Notes: generated by a model from the letters alone, not told the origin. A stretch of 64,000 nt of DNA from Nocardioides luteus (GCF_000960475.2 NZ_JZDQ02000028.1:25284-89283); one strand, 5' to 3'. Counted from the first letter of the stretch, positions 23,853 through 34,335 are shown. Numbers and translations are program-made.

Positions 23853-26163
23853 TCTTGTAGCTCCCCTCGAAGTCGGCAGAGGTCACGTACTCGTTGAGGT
23901 AGTTCATCGCCTCGTGAGCGTAGCGATCAACGTCACCAGCCGGGACGTCCGACAAGCTGATGACCTTGCCGTCCTTCATGAAGGTTTCGTCCGAAGCCGG
24001 GATGTCGACCACACCGGCTCGCTCCAGAGCGAAGAGGGCATTGAGCTCGACGCGGTTGACCCCCTCGGAAGCGCGGGTCTCGGCGTTCGAGGTCGCTGCG
24101 GCAGCCTCGTTCGCGAACTTCTCCCCGGCTGCGTCCGTACCGAGGTCGATCGCCTGGCCGACTCCGTAGTCGATCACCTTGCTGCCGAGCTCGCCGACCT
24201 GTTCCGCGCCCGGAAGCGGGATCATCCCGGCGACTTCGCTGGTCAGGTCGATGAAGGCCTGCCGCTGGGCGTCCTTGTCCTTCGCGCCGTCGATCTCCAC
24301 CTCGCCGACGGCGTGCTCCGCGAAGCCCTGGAGGTGGCCACCGCGCTCGAGGACGTCGCGCAGCTCGGTGCGTAGGCCCGGGTCGTCCGGATTCTGTGCC
24401 AGCTCGACGGCGATGTTGTTGATCTGGGTCTGCTGGAACGCCCCGACGCCCTCGGCGATACTGGTCATTCCGTCCTGTGTGCTCATGGAGACCTTCATCA
24501 TGTTCTCGAGGTCGTCCTTGTAGAACTTCGGGTAGGGATCCATGTTGCCGTAGTGGTCGAGCTTGAACGGCTCCGTGCCGGGTTCCCCGTCTCCAGGGTT
24601 GTTGAGCGCGGCGTCGACCCCTGGCGTGTAGAACTTCATCAGCTCGGCAACGTGGGGCGAGGCTGCCTTCGCGTCCTCTGCGTTGAAGCCCTCGTTGTCG
24701 GAGACGTCGTGGAAGAACTTCGACACCAGGCCGGTGGTCTCCTCCGGGTGCTCCTTGAGGAGCTCCTGGTTGGTGCCGATACCCTCGGCCAGCTCCGAGA
24801 TGCCGGCGTAGCCGTCGGCCTGCCAGGTGCGCTTGTCGAAGTAGAAGTCCTGACGCTCGGCCCCGTGCTCGCCAGTGAAGAACTCCAGGCCTTGCTTCGG
24901 GTGGTCGCCGAGGTTGCCCATGATGGCGGCCATCGGGTCGTCGCCCCAGCCGCCGTCGTTGCCGGTGTCGAGAGGGCTGTGGCCGGTGTGCCCGTACCAG
25001 TACTGAGCGTTCATCGGGCCGTCCGCCTGCTCGAAGCGGTCCAGCTCCTCGGCAGCCCCGAGCACGAGGTCTCCGTTGAGGCCGTGGTCCTTCATCAGGT
25101 AGGTGAGGACCGAGGCGCCACCGGTGCCGCCCCAGTTCGGGTAGCGGTCCCGAAGGGCGTCCTGCTCGTCATCAGAGAGGTAGACCCCTGAGGGGCCGGC
25201 GTACTTCACGATGTCGTGGCCGAACTTCTCGGCCGGGAAGCCGGGGTCGTTCGAGGCCGATGCCAGACCACTTCGGAGGTTGGAGGCGAGTGTGTTGAGG
25301 GAGCCGGAATCCGGCGACTGCATCCGCAGGTATTCCTCGATCCTCGCCATGCTGGCGACGGTGCCGTCCGCCCCGAGGTCCTTGTAGAGCCCAGCGGCGA
25401 CGGTCGAGTCGTCGGTGTAGGCGCTCAGCATGGCGTTGAGACGGTCGGCCTCTTCCTTGCTGAGCTTGTAGTCGTCGTCGTTCAGCGTGCTGTCGAGGCG
25501 GTCGCTGATCTCCTTGCCGAGCCGCTCCTGAGCATCCGGCGGAAGCGCGTCGATGTAACCGTCGTACTTGCCCGGCTCGCTGAGCATCTTGTTGATGAGC
25601 TCTTCTTCGGGCAGGTTGCGCAGCTCGGGCGGGAGGCTCGCCTGCTCGATCGTGCCGTCGCCGCCGTCGTAGTCGCCCTTGGTCGCGTGATTGAGGACCG
25701 CCGTCAGGTCGGCGTCGGCAGATTCCGCGTCGGTCAGCGCATCCTGGATGGTCTGGGCGAGCTGCTGCATGGTGCCCTTGTCCTTGTCCGGATCCTTCTC
25801 GTCCGGGCTCGGGTCGGTGATCTGGACGCCGCCGGAGAAGGTGACCTTCCAGCCGCGTCCGGTCGCGTCGTCGTAGGCGTGCTTGGCGCTGTCCTTGGCC
25901 TTCTTGATGGAGGCGGCAGCCTCGTCGAGGGCGTTGATGACCTGAGACAACGGTGCCGCCATGTCGTTGAGGTCGGCGATCAGACGACGGTGCCGGTTCT
26001 CTGCGCGCGTGGCCGCCTCGCCGATCCAGGTGTTCGGCACCTTGCCGGCGTCCATCTCGTCCTGCTGGTCCTGGAAGCTCTTGCGGGCGGTGTTGAGCTG
26101 GTCCGCGGCGGTGTCGAGCTCTTCGGGCTTCCAGCTCTGCAGCTGCTCGTAGGTGACGGCCAT
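23824..26163 (-). CDS. Large WXG-domain protein, function unknown
   Basis: 779 residues, acidic. The N-terminal about 100 residues are helical with W11 (QSWKPEEL) and W46-I-G48 (NTWIGEAA), the same positions as in the two HExxH proteins at 56-59 kb. Residues about 150-700 are a soluble helical body with LPPELRNLPEEELINKMLSE and LRSGLASASNDPGFPAEKFG; it recalls large uncharacterised actinobacterial DUF6571-type proteins. No signal peptide or membrane segment. A type VII-like export route is inferred from the WxG module. Its ATG overlaps the stop of the small partner by one base. Confidence 0.75.
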   Translation of the reverse strand: MAVTYEQLQSWKPEELDTAADQLNTARKSFQDQQDEMDAGKVPNTWIGEAATRAENRHRRLIADLNDMAAPLSQVINALDEAAASIKKAKDSAKHAYDDATGRGWKVTFSGGVQITDPSPDEKDPDKDKGTMQQLAQTIQDALTDAESADADLTAVLNHATKGDYDGGDGTIEQASLPPELRNLPEEELINKMLSEPGKYDGYIDALPPDAQERLGKEISDRLDSTLNDDDYKLSKEEADRLNAMLSAYTDDSTVAAGLYKDLGADGTVASMARIEEYLRMQSPDSGSLNTLASNLRSGLASASNDPGFPAEKFGHDIVKYAGPSGVYLSDDEQDALRDRYPNWGGTGGASVLTYLMKDHGLNGDLVLGAAEELDRFEQADGPMNAQYWYGHTGHSPLDTGNDGGWGDDPMAAIMGNLGDHPKQGLEFFTGEHGAERQDFYFDKRTWQADGYAGISELAEGIGTNQELLKEHPEETTGLVSKFFHDVSDNEGFNAEDAKAASPHVAELMKFYTPGVDAALNNPGDGEPGTEPFKLDHYGNMDPYPKFYKDDLENMMKVSMSTQDGMTSIAEGVGAFQQTQINNIAVELAQNPDDPGLRTELRDVLERGGHLQGFAEHAVGEVEIDGAKDKDAQRQAFIDLTSEVAGMIPLPGAEQVGELGSKVIDYGVGQAIDLGTDAAGEKFANEAAAATSNAETRASEGVNRVELNALFALERAGVVDIPASDETFMKDGKVISLSDVPAGDVDRYAHEAMNYLNEYVTSADFEGSYKNAFLAYYPK

Positions 26164-26471
26164 CAGTCTCTTCCGATCATCGCTTCGCGGTAGCGCGCCT
26201 GCTGCGCGGTGATGGTGTCGGCCTCAACGATCGCGTCGGCATCGGTGACGGTGGTCGTCTTGTGGTCGCGGGCATCCTTGACCCACTTGTCCTTGTCGCT
26301 CTTCCACTCGGTCTTGAGTCCGTTCGCGGCGCCCGCGGACGTACTTCCCGGCAGCGCAGAGGCGACCTTGCCCATGGGGCCTTCGAGATCGAGACCGGCG
26401 ACGGCGTCGGCCGCGGTCCCGATGGAGTTGGCCGCGGTCTTCACCTGCGGCGCCACGATTTCGACGTTCAC
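26163..26471 (-). CDS. Small WXG-partner-like protein
   Basis: 102 residues from GTG 26471, which has GGGGGAT seven bases upstream; a TTG five codons earlier is an alternative. Helical, with SALPGSTSAG and a W-containing C-terminal half (KTEWKSDKDKW). The small protein of the second cassette (58982-59284) has the similar AAVPGAASVAY with a later RWTDETK, so the two look like distant homologues. Predicted partner or chaperone of the following large protein, by analogy with Esx pairs. Confidence 0.6.
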   Translation of the reverse strand: MNVEIVAPQVKTAANSIGTAADAVAGLDLEGPMGKVASALPGSTSAGAANGLKTEWKSDKDKWVKDARDHKTTTVTDADAIVEADTITAQQARYREAMIGRD

Positions 26472-26703
26472 GAAAGGATCCCCCAAGACGTTCGGAGCGA
26501 TTGGTACCTATCTCCTACCCCAAATCTCGGGTTTCAAACACAAAGAGACGAAAAATCTTGTACGCGCCCGGCCGACCGTCCCGGCCGGCACGTCTGCAGG
26601 ATGACCGGCGATGCCCAACGCCTGGGATAGCGTGTCCGCGTCGTACGACGGCGCCCGTCGATCCCGGGGCGAACTCCATCTGGCGTGAGAGAAGAAGGGC
26701 GCG

Positions 26704-27141
26704 ATGTCACAACCGAACGAGGCGGCAGTCTCTGTCAGTCCGCGAAACGGCGGATGGGTCGGGCCGGCCGGGCTGGGGCTCGGGGCAGGAATGCTGGGGA
26801 TCGTCGCCTTGGTGCGCGTGATTGTCGGCATCCCGAAGGTCAGCCAGGGCTACTACAACTCGCTCTACCAGTTCGAGGACCGTCCGGTCGTCTGGGTCGT
26901 CCTCGGGCTGCTGATGATCGCCTCGATCGTCCCGATCGCCGTCGCGGTCGTCCTTGGCCACGCTGGCGTCAGCCGGGCCAAGGCGGCCGGAACCAGCGCG
27001 GCAGTCTCCGGCATCGCGCTCGGGATCGGCTACACGCTGGCGGTCTTCTGGGTCGTACGCCTCATCAACGCGATTGCGAATGTGGCGCAGTTCAACGGCG
27101 GAGTCAGGATGGCCATCGAGTACGTCGGGCTCTGGGCATAG
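26704..27141 (+). CDS. DUF4190-like membrane protein
   Basis: 145 residues with three hydrophobic segments (about 20-43, 63-85, 94-120). The stretch VLGHAGVSRAKAAGTSAAVS followed by GIALGIGY fits the DUF4190 pattern. AAGAAGG precedes the ATG. TAGCGT at 26629-26634 is a possible -10. It is divergent from the WXG cassette; function unknown. Confidence 0.7.
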   Translation: MSQPNEAAVSVSPRNGGWVGPAGLGLGAGMLGIVALVRVIVGIPKVSQGYYNSLYQFEDRPVVWVVLGLLMIASIVPIAVAVVLGHAGVSRAKAAGTSAAVSGIALGIGYTLAVFWVVRLINAIANVAQFNGGVRMAIEYVGLWA

Positions 27142-27168
27142 GACGAGCCAACGCGTCGATCGCCTCGA

Positions 27169-27735
27169 TCAGGGCATGCAGGTCGCGGCTACTGGGGTCA
27201 TGAAGAAGAGGACGCGGCCGCGGGATGAGCCGGCGTACTCGGCTTCGCTGCCGCGCACCGTGACCACCTCGCCGTTCGCACGCGATTCGATCTCCACCGA
27301 GGCGCCCTCGCTGCCGGCCAGGGCGTGCAGGGCGTCGGGGTTGGCGACCTTGTCCTGGGCGTTCCACTTCACCGTCTGCTCGAACTTCGGCTTCAGCCGA
27401 AGGCACTCCTCCTTGGCGCGCGCAGCCGCCTCGTCCTCCTTCTCCTGCGCTCGGGCGAAGCCTTCCGCCATGGGGTCCGAGGTCGCTGTTCCGGACGGGG
27501 AGTCGTCCGACTCCGACGTACCGCCGCCCGGGCCGCCCAAGGCGAAGATGGCGGCGAAGACCAGGAGGGCGATACCGAGGACGGCCGAGCCGAAGCGGGT
27601 CACGCCGAGGTAGAGGTCGGAGGGTTCCGCGTCGCGGAACTTCCAGCCTTCCTCGAGGAAGAAGCCGACCTCCGGCCGAGCGGCGATGAAGAAGGACCAC
27701 GCGGCCCCGAGAACCAAGATGATCGCGAGCAGCAT
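27169..27735 (-). CDS. DUF6199-like membrane protein
   Basis: 188 residues from ATG 27735. A hydrophobic N-terminus (LLAIILVLGAAWSFFIAARP) is followed by EEGWKFRDAEPSDLYLGVTR, a pattern seen in DUF6199 proteins, then a second membrane segment and a soluble C-terminal half with three Cys-poor helices. It is convergent with the DUF4190-like gene, 27 bases apart. Function unknown. Confidence 0.65.
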   Translation of the reverse strand: MLLAIILVLGAAWSFFIAARPEVGFFLEEGWKFRDAEPSDLYLGVTRFGSAVLGIALLVFAAIFALGGPGGGTSESDDSPSGTATSDPMAEGFARAQEKEDEAAARAKEECLRLKPKFEQTVKWNAQDKVANPDALHALAGSEGASVEIESRANGEVVTVRGSEAEYAGSSRGRVLFFMTPVAATCMP

Positions 27736-27781
27736 CACGGGATACGTATACCCCGAGTCGGGCACCGGCCGCGCGCGCGGT

Positions 27782-27797
27782 GAACGAAAGTTCGTTC
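27782..27797. repeat. Short perfect inverted repeat
   Basis: GAACGAA-AG-TTCGTTC between the DUF6199-like gene and the first PhoD gene; operator or terminator, undecided. Confidence 0.4.
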
Positions 27798-27847
27798 GCC
27801 CGGGATACGCCACGAGCGTGGTCCGGCACCCGCCTCGGCAGGATTCG

Positions 27848-29470
27848 CTACGCCGGAACCAGCCCGGGCTTGCCGGACGCGGTGAAGAAGCGTCCACCGA
27901 CGGTCAGCGGCGCGCCGGGCGTGCTGACGTACGGGACGTTCTTGTAGGTGATCTCCGCACCGGCCGCGTCGAGCGAGACGGTCGTGTAGCCGCGGAGGCC
28001 GTTGTAGAACTTCATGTGCGGGTTGCGCTCCAGGTACGCGGCCCAGTTGGCCGGGTGCTCGGCGCCGTTGCCGCCTGAGGTGATGGACGACGTCACGATC
28101 TCGGTGCCCATGATCCGCGAGGACGGGTCGTCGAAGTCGTCGTGGATGTCGAAGCCGTAGTGGACGTGCACGTCCCCGGTCAGCACCATCAGGTTCGACT
28201 GCTCGGACGCCTTCCAGCCCTCGATGATCCGGCGCCGGGATGCGGGGTAGCCGTCCCAGGAGTCCATCGAGCGGGTGCCGTCGCCGGACGGGTGGTCGCG
28301 GCGGGAGAAGGTGACCTGCTGCGGGACGACGTTCCACAGCGCCGAGGAGCGGCGCCAGCCGTCGATCAGCCATTGCTCCTGCTCGTTCCCCGGCAGCGTC
28401 ATCGACTCCGCCTCGGACTCGGCCGACGGCACCTTCCAGCCGTCGCCGTTGGCCTGGTTGGTGCGGTACTGGCGGGTGTCGAGGATGTCGAACTGCGCCA
28501 GCCGGCCCCACTGCAGCCGCCGGTAGAGCTTCAGGTCGGGACCGGACGGCTGCTGGGGAAGACGCAGCGGCTGGTTCTCCCAGTAGGCGCGGTAGGCGGC
28601 GGCGCGGCGCACCAGGAACTCCTCGGGCGGCACCGAGTTCTCCGGGATGTCGCCAGCGTAGTTGTTCTCGGTCTCGTGGTCGTCCCAGGTGACGATGAAC
28701 GGGTGCGCGAGATGCGCGGCGATCTGGTCCGGGTCGGACTTGTAGAGCCCGTAGCGTGCCCGGTAGTCGTCGAGCGTGACGGTCTCGTGGTTGAGGTGCG
28801 CCGGCAGCGGCTCGGTGTAGGCGCGTGCCCCGCCGGAGGAGTTCACGGCGTACTCGTAGAGGTAGTCGCCCAGGTGGAAGACCGCGTCCACGTCCTCGCG
28901 GGCGAGATGCGCGTACGCGGTGTAGTAGCCCTGGTCGTAGCGCTGGCACGAGGCGAGGGCGAAGGTCAGCGACGACACCGCGGCACCGACCGGCGGGGCG
29001 GTGCGGGTCCGGCCGACCGGGCTGATCCAGCGGCCGACCCGGAAGCGGTAGAAGTACTCGGTCGCCGCGTCCAGGCCGCGGACCTCGGCGTGCACGGAGT
29101 GGTTGAACTCCGTGTGCGCGGCGGCGGTGCCGCGGCGTACGACCCGGGTGAAGGCGGCGTCGCGAGCCACCTCCCAGGCGACGTCGAAACGCGCGGGCGG
29201 CATCCCACCGGTGGGCTCGAGCGGGAGCGGAGCGAGCCGGGTCCACAGCAGCACCGAGTCGGGCAGCGGGTCGCCGGAGGCGACGGCGAGGGTGAACGGG
29301 TCCGAGGTGATGTCGGCGGCGGAGCCGGCCGGGGCGGCGAAGGCACCGGTACGCGGCAGGCCGGTGGTGAAGGCCAACGCGGTCGCGGCGGCGGAGACGG
29401 TCAGGAACCGGCGGCGGTCGAGGCCGTGGAGGGCGCCGCGGAGATCAGGAGTGTTGCTGGGGGCAGGCAC
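27848..29470 (-). CDS. phoD: PhoD-family alkaline phosphatase, Tat-exported
   Basis: 540 residues. Twin-arginine signal DRRRFLTVSAAATALAF (about 18-34). After an N-terminal beta domain, the catalytic region has FHLGDYLYEYA, TWDDHETENNY and LTGDVHVHYGFDI, the PhoD metal-binding motifs for Fe3+ and Ca2+. It is expected to hydrolyse phosphodiesters or monoesters outside the membrane to supply phosphate. A second, different PhoD-like enzyme is encoded at 59364-60944. Confidence 0.9.
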   Translation of the reverse strand: MPAPSNTPDLRGALHGLDRRRFLTVSAAATALAFTTGLPRTGAFAAPAGSAADITSDPFTLAVASGDPLPDSVLLWTRLAPLPLEPTGGMPPARFDVAWEVARDAAFTRVVRRGTAAAHTEFNHSVHAEVRGLDAATEYFYRFRVGRWISPVGRTRTAPPVGAAVSSLTFALASCQRYDQGYYTAYAHLAREDVDAVFHLGDYLYEYAVNSSGGARAYTEPLPAHLNHETVTLDDYRARYGLYKSDPDQIAAHLAHPFIVTWDDHETENNYAGDIPENSVPPEEFLVRRAAAYRAYWENQPLRLPQQPSGPDLKLYRRLQWGRLAQFDILDTRQYRTNQANGDGWKVPSAESEAESMTLPGNEQEQWLIDGWRRSSALWNVVPQQVTFSRRDHPSGDGTRSMDSWDGYPASRRRIIEGWKASEQSNLMVLTGDVHVHYGFDIHDDFDDPSSRIMGTEIVTSSITSGGNGAEHPANWAAYLERNPHMKFYNGLRGYTTVSLDAAGAEITYKNVPYVSTPGAPLTVGGRFFTASGKPGLVPA

Positions 29471-29508
29471 GGACGTGCTCCTGTCGACATGGGGGTTATC
29501 GACATCAG

Positions 29509-29534
29509 CGAAGCGGTGCCTGGTGTCCGCTTCG
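29509..29534 (-). terminator. Possible terminator after the MpaB-family gene
   Basis: CGAAGCGG (29509-29516) pairs with CCGCTTCG (29527-29534) across a 10-base loop; modest stem, no strong T run. Confidence 0.4.
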
Positions 29535-29556
29535 TAAAGTCCGGGGGATGGGCGGG

Positions 29557-30441
29557 CTACGCCTCAGCGGCAGCCTGGTGCACCGGACATCCCGGCACGA
29601 AGGTGCCGAGCTCCTCCGTGTCGAACCCGTGGGGATAGCTGCGGATGCGCGGCATGTCCCGGACGTACGCCGGCTTCCGCCGTGCCGGCAGCAGCGCGAC
29701 CACGCGTGCGCGTGCCTTCAGTGCCCCACGGGACAGCGCACGCGGCAGCGGCCCCGGCTCGGGGTAGCCGAACGCCTCGAGCAGGTGCGGCTCCATCAAC
29801 GACAGCGAGAAGATCCGGATGAGGGGCGCGAGCGGGCGCGGGTAGAAGGTGGTCAGCAGCTCGAGGGTCGAGTCGGCGACAGCACGGCCGCCCTCGTCGT
29901 ACCCGAAGTGCTCGGCCTCGTAGGAGTCGAGGAGCTGCTCGAACTCCTCGTAGGTCGCCGGGATGTCCTTGATCCCCATCCGCTTCCCGAGCGCCTGGTA
30001 GTAGCGCAGCGCCGCGAGCTGCTCGTCGGGGGTCGACTGCCGCCAGCCGAACTCCTGGTTCCAGCGCCGCGGGATCACCACGAACGTCGAGAGGACGTAG
30101 CGCATGTCGTCGTTGGAGATGTCGTACATCCGGTGCATCTGGTTGATCCGCCGCACCGCCGCCCGGCCGCGAGGGCTGTCCAGGTCCTCGATCGCCGCAT
30201 CCTCCAGCAGCAGCGCGGTGTCGTCGTAGCGCTTCTGGGTGTTCTCGGTGAACTGGTGCGTCCCGGCCAGCAGCCGGCCGATCGAGGGCACCGCGTACGT
30301 CCGGAACAGTGCGAAGCTGAGCGCCTGGGTCGTGTCCCACGGGAACTCGTAGAGGCCCAGAAGCCTGGAGATCTCCTGGAACTCGGTCTCCGGGTCCAGC
30401 CCTGCCGTGCGGGCCCGCCTCTGACAATTCAGCTTGGGCAT
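29557..30441 (-). CDS. Oxygenase MpaB family protein (DUF2236)
   Basis: 294 residues. The ATG at 30441 has GGAGGCAC just before it. Family features are AGTHQFTENTQKRYDDT, RINQMHRMYDISNDDMRYVL and IPRRWNQEFGWR. The DUF2236 family includes the haem-dependent latex-clearing enzyme Lcp and MpaB oxygenases; the substrate here is unknown. A palindrome overlaps its promoter, suggesting control by a TetR-type repressor not encoded nearby. Confidence 0.82.
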   Translation of the reverse strand: MPKLNCQRRARTAGLDPETEFQEISRLLGLYEFPWDTTQALSFALFRTYAVPSIGRLLAGTHQFTENTQKRYDDTALLLEDAAIEDLDSPRGRAAVRRINQMHRMYDISNDDMRYVLSTFVVIPRRWNQEFGWRQSTPDEQLAALRYYQALGKRMGIKDIPATYEEFEQLLDSYEAEHFGYDEGGRAVADSTLELLTTFYPRPLAPLIRIFSLSLMEPHLLEAFGYPEPGPLPRALSRGALKARARVVALLPARRKPAYVRDMPRIRSYPHGFDTEELGTFVPGCPVHQAAAEA

Positions 30442-30455
30442 CGTGCCTCCTCGAG

Positions 30456-30473
30456 CGATACATAACTGTATCG
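30456..30473. promoter_or_regulatory. Palindromic operator overlapping the MpaB-family promoter
   Basis: CGATACA-TAAC-TGTATCG, a perfect 7-bp dyad 15 bases upstream of the MpaB-family start. It includes the TATGTAT -10-like stretch on the minus strand. Confidence 0.6.
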
Positions 30474-30504
30474 TGATCTGGGTCACTTGTCGTGGCTCTC
30501 CCCG

Positions 30505-30510
30505 TAGTGT
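30505..30510 (+). promoter_or_regulatory. -10 element of the serpin-like gene
   Basis: TAGTGT, 7 bases before the ATG; leaderless pattern. Confidence 0.4.
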
Positions 30511-30517
30511 CTTCGGC

Positions 30518-31615
30518 ATGGAGAAGTCGGGAACGCAGACGCCCCTGTCCCTCGCTGCCGCCCAGGCCGTCCGGACGTACGCCGCCACCACCCGCTCCGC
30601 TCTGGGGTCGGCCGAGTCCCCGGTGATCTCGTACGCCGGCCTGTGGCTGCTCCTCGCCTCGCTGGCGCCGGTGGCGGCGACCGAGACGGAGGAGATCCTC
30701 GGGCTGAACCGCGCCGACGCCCGGGCGGCCGCGCTGAGGCTGCTGGAGGCGCCGCACCCCACGATCGGGGCTGCCGTCGCAGGCTGGCTGCGCCCCGGTG
30801 TCGAGCTGAAGAAGGGGCTGCCGGTCGTGCTCGACCCGCTCCCGGAGCAGGCCGGGCTCGACGCCTGGGCCGAGGAGAACACCCGCGGCCTGATCAACGA
30901 GTTCCCGCTCGAGATCGACGCGCAGACGCTGATCGTGCTCGCCTCCGCGCTGGTGGTGACGCCGCGCTGGAGCGAGCCGCTCGACGACGACGGCAACGGG
31001 TTCCTGCTGCTCGAGGGCGGGTTCCAGGCGGTGGTGGAGACCGAGGCGGCCGGCCCGGTCGCGGTCGCCTGCCCGGCCAGCGAGGACGGCATCTCGGTCT
31101 ACTCCGTGATCGCCGCCGACGGCGTCGCCGCCGAGGACGTGTGGCGTGCCGCCGACGAGGTCGTCCGGAGGATCGACGCGGGCGAGGTGCGCAACCACGG
31201 CTTCGACCCCGACGGCGTGGCCCCCGGCCACGCCTGGACGGTCCAGGAGATCACCGTCCTCGGCGGCGCCCCGTCCGACCGCTGGCGCAGCCATCTCCCT
31301 GCGTGGAGTGCGGAGGATCGCCACGACCTCTCGGCCGCGCCCGGGGTCGCCGAGATCGCCCGCGGCGTGATGGCCGCCGTCGAGGAGGAGTCGGAGGCGA
31401 CCTGCGTACAGAAGGCGGTCGCGTCCTACACCAGCGAGGGATTCGAGGCGGCCGCGGTGACCGGGATGATGGTCCGGGCGGCCGCCGCTCCGCGCGAGAC
31501 GACGGTGCGGCAGATCGACCTGAGGTTCGACCGGCCGCACGCGGTGGTGGCGCTCGCGCGCGGGGGAGCCTGGGAGGGCATCCCGCTCTTCGACTCCTGG
31601 GTGACCCCGGCATAA
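30518..31615 (+). CDS. Serpin-like protein
   Basis: 365 residues. PVISYAGLWLLLASLAPVAATETEE aligns by eye with the serpin opening (SP-x-S, then L, then T-x2-EI-LG). VQKAVASYTSEGFEAAAVTG matches the hinge before the reactive loop (HKAxxxVNExGTEAAAATG), and the end FDRPHAVVALARGG with IPLFDSWVTP matches the FxRPF and FMGRVxxP strands. No signal peptide, so probably cytoplasmic. Inhibitory activity is uncertain because several core residues differ. Divergent from MpaB and immediately before the kinase gene. Confidence 0.65.
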   Translation: MEKSGTQTPLSLAAAQAVRTYAATTRSALGSAESPVISYAGLWLLLASLAPVAATETEEILGLNRADARAAALRLLEAPHPTIGAAVAGWLRPGVELKKGLPVVLDPLPEQAGLDAWAEENTRGLINEFPLEIDAQTLIVLASALVVTPRWSEPLDDDGNGFLLLEGGFQAVVETEAAGPVAVACPASEDGISVYSVIAADGVAAEDVWRAADEVVRRIDAGEVRNHGFDPDGVAPGHAWTVQEITVLGGAPSDRWRSHLPAWSAEDRHDLSAAPGVAEIARGVMAAVEEESEATCVQKAVASYTSEGFEAAAVTGMMVRAAAAPRETTVRQIDLRFDRPHAVVALARGGAWEGIPLFDSWVTPA

Positions 31616-31616
31616 T
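31611..31616 (+). promoter_or_regulatory. -10 element of the kinase gene
   Basis: CATAAT, 7 bases before the ATG, overlapping the serpin-like stop codon; would allow transcription separate from the upstream gene. Confidence 0.45.
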
Positions 31617-31623
31617 TTCCGGC

Positions 31624-33066
<1,443 letters not shown>

Positions 33067-33107
33067 CCCCTCGACGGGGAGGGCGTGAGGGTGCAGACTT
33101 CGCGTCC

Positions 33108-34304
33108 ATGACCCGACTCCAGCTGGCCCGGACGGCGGTCTTCGTCGCCTTCGCGATCCAGGGACTGACCTTCGCCTCGCTGATCACCAGACTCGAGTCG
33201 ATCGCGACCAAGATCGACCTCAGCGCCGGCGACGTCTTCGTCGTGCTCGGGATCACCACCGCGGTCGGGGCGGTCGGCAGCGTCGTCGCGGGTCATCTCG
33301 CCACCAGGATCGGCAGCGCGGCCACCCTCTCGCTGATGCTCGGCGGCGCCTCGCTGACCGCGGTCGCACCCGCCTTCGCGCCGACGATGGCGACCCTGCT
33401 GGTCCTCAACGGGGCCTACGGCTTCTTCCTCGGCGGCGTCGACGCCTCGATGAACATGCAGGGCACGGCCACCCAGGACGCGTACGCCCGGCCGTTGATG
33501 AACGGCTTCCACGCGATGTGGAGCGCGGCGGCCGTCCTCGGTGCCGTCTACGCGACCGTGACGATCGCCCTCGGCGTACCTCTGGGTCTGGACATGATCC
33601 CGATCGCGCTCATCGGCCTGGCCGCCAACGCCGCCACGTTCCGGCTCCTGCTGCCGCCGGAGGCGGTCGACGCGGCCGAGCACCGCGCCAGCAGTACGCA
33701 GCGCCCCAAGGTCCAGCTGCCGTGGCTGCCGCTCCTCCTGGTCGCGGTGCCGACGTTCGCGATGTGGTTCATCGACTCGGCGGCCTCGGCCTGGGGCGGC
33801 ATCTACGTCGTCGACGGCCTGGGTGCCGCCGCGGCGGTCGGGCCCGCGATCTACGCGGGCTACCAGCTGGTCCTGCTGGTCGTACGCCTCCCCGGCGACC
33901 GCCTCGTCGCCCGCTTCGGTCCCGAGCGGGTGATCCGCACCGGCGGCATCGTCGGCGTCGGAGCGCTGGTGCTGATCGTCGCCGCCCCGCACTGGAGCGT
34001 GGCCGCTGTCGGGTTCGCGATCCTCGGCGGCAGCCTGGCGATGGTCCCGCCGCAGTCCTTCGTCGCCGCCGCCCACATCTCCCCGGACAACGCCGAGGAC
34101 GCGATCGCCCGGGTGAACCTCGCCAACTACGCCGGCTACCTCGCCGCCGCCTCCCTGATCGCCGGCGTCGCCGAGCTCTTCGGCGAGCGCTCGATGTTCG
34201 TCATCCCGCTGGCGATCTCGGTGCTGATCCCGCTGATGGCCCGTCGCTTCGCGACCCGTCCGGCGGCGACGAAAGAAACCAAAGAATCTCCCTCCGTTTC
34301 TTGA
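33108..34304 (+). CDS. MFS transporter
   Basis: 398 residues with about 12 hydrophobic segments and the MFS loop pattern GHLATRIGSAATL near residue 65 plus GDRLVARFGPERV in the second half. The central region NGAYGFFLGGVDASMNMQG resembles FucP/YbjJ-like sugar or drug porters. The substrate is unknown. It starts 41 bases after the kinase gene and ends shortly before the furA promoter. Confidence 0.88.
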   Translation: MTRLQLARTAVFVAFAIQGLTFASLITRLESIATKIDLSAGDVFVVLGITTAVGAVGSVVAGHLATRIGSAATLSLMLGGASLTAVAPAFAPTMATLLVLNGAYGFFLGGVDASMNMQGTATQDAYARPLMNGFHAMWSAAAVLGAVYATVTIALGVPLGLDMIPIALIGLAANAATFRLLLPPEAVDAAEHRASSTQRPKVQLPWLPLLLVAVPTFAMWFIDSAASAWGGIYVVDGLGAAAAVGPAIYAGYQLVLLVVRLPGDRLVARFGPERVIRTGGIVGVGALVLIVAAPHWSVAAVGFAILGGSLAMVPPQSFVAAAHISPDNAEDAIARVNLANYAGYLAAASLIAGVAELFGERSMFVIPLAISVLIPLMARRFATRPAATKETKESPSVS

Positions 34305-34328
34305 CTCATTCAAGATTTCGCGTAGGCT
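34301..34328 (+). promoter_or_regulatory. furA promoter with FurA operator
   Basis: TTGACT (-35) and TAGGCT (34323-34328, -10) are 16 bases apart. The dyad CTTGA-CTCAT-TCAAG (34301-34315) covers the -35, as in the autoregulated furA promoters of mycobacteria and Streptomyces. The furA GTG follows the -10 by 7 bases. Confidence 0.65.
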
Positions 34329-34335
34329 CAGGTCT

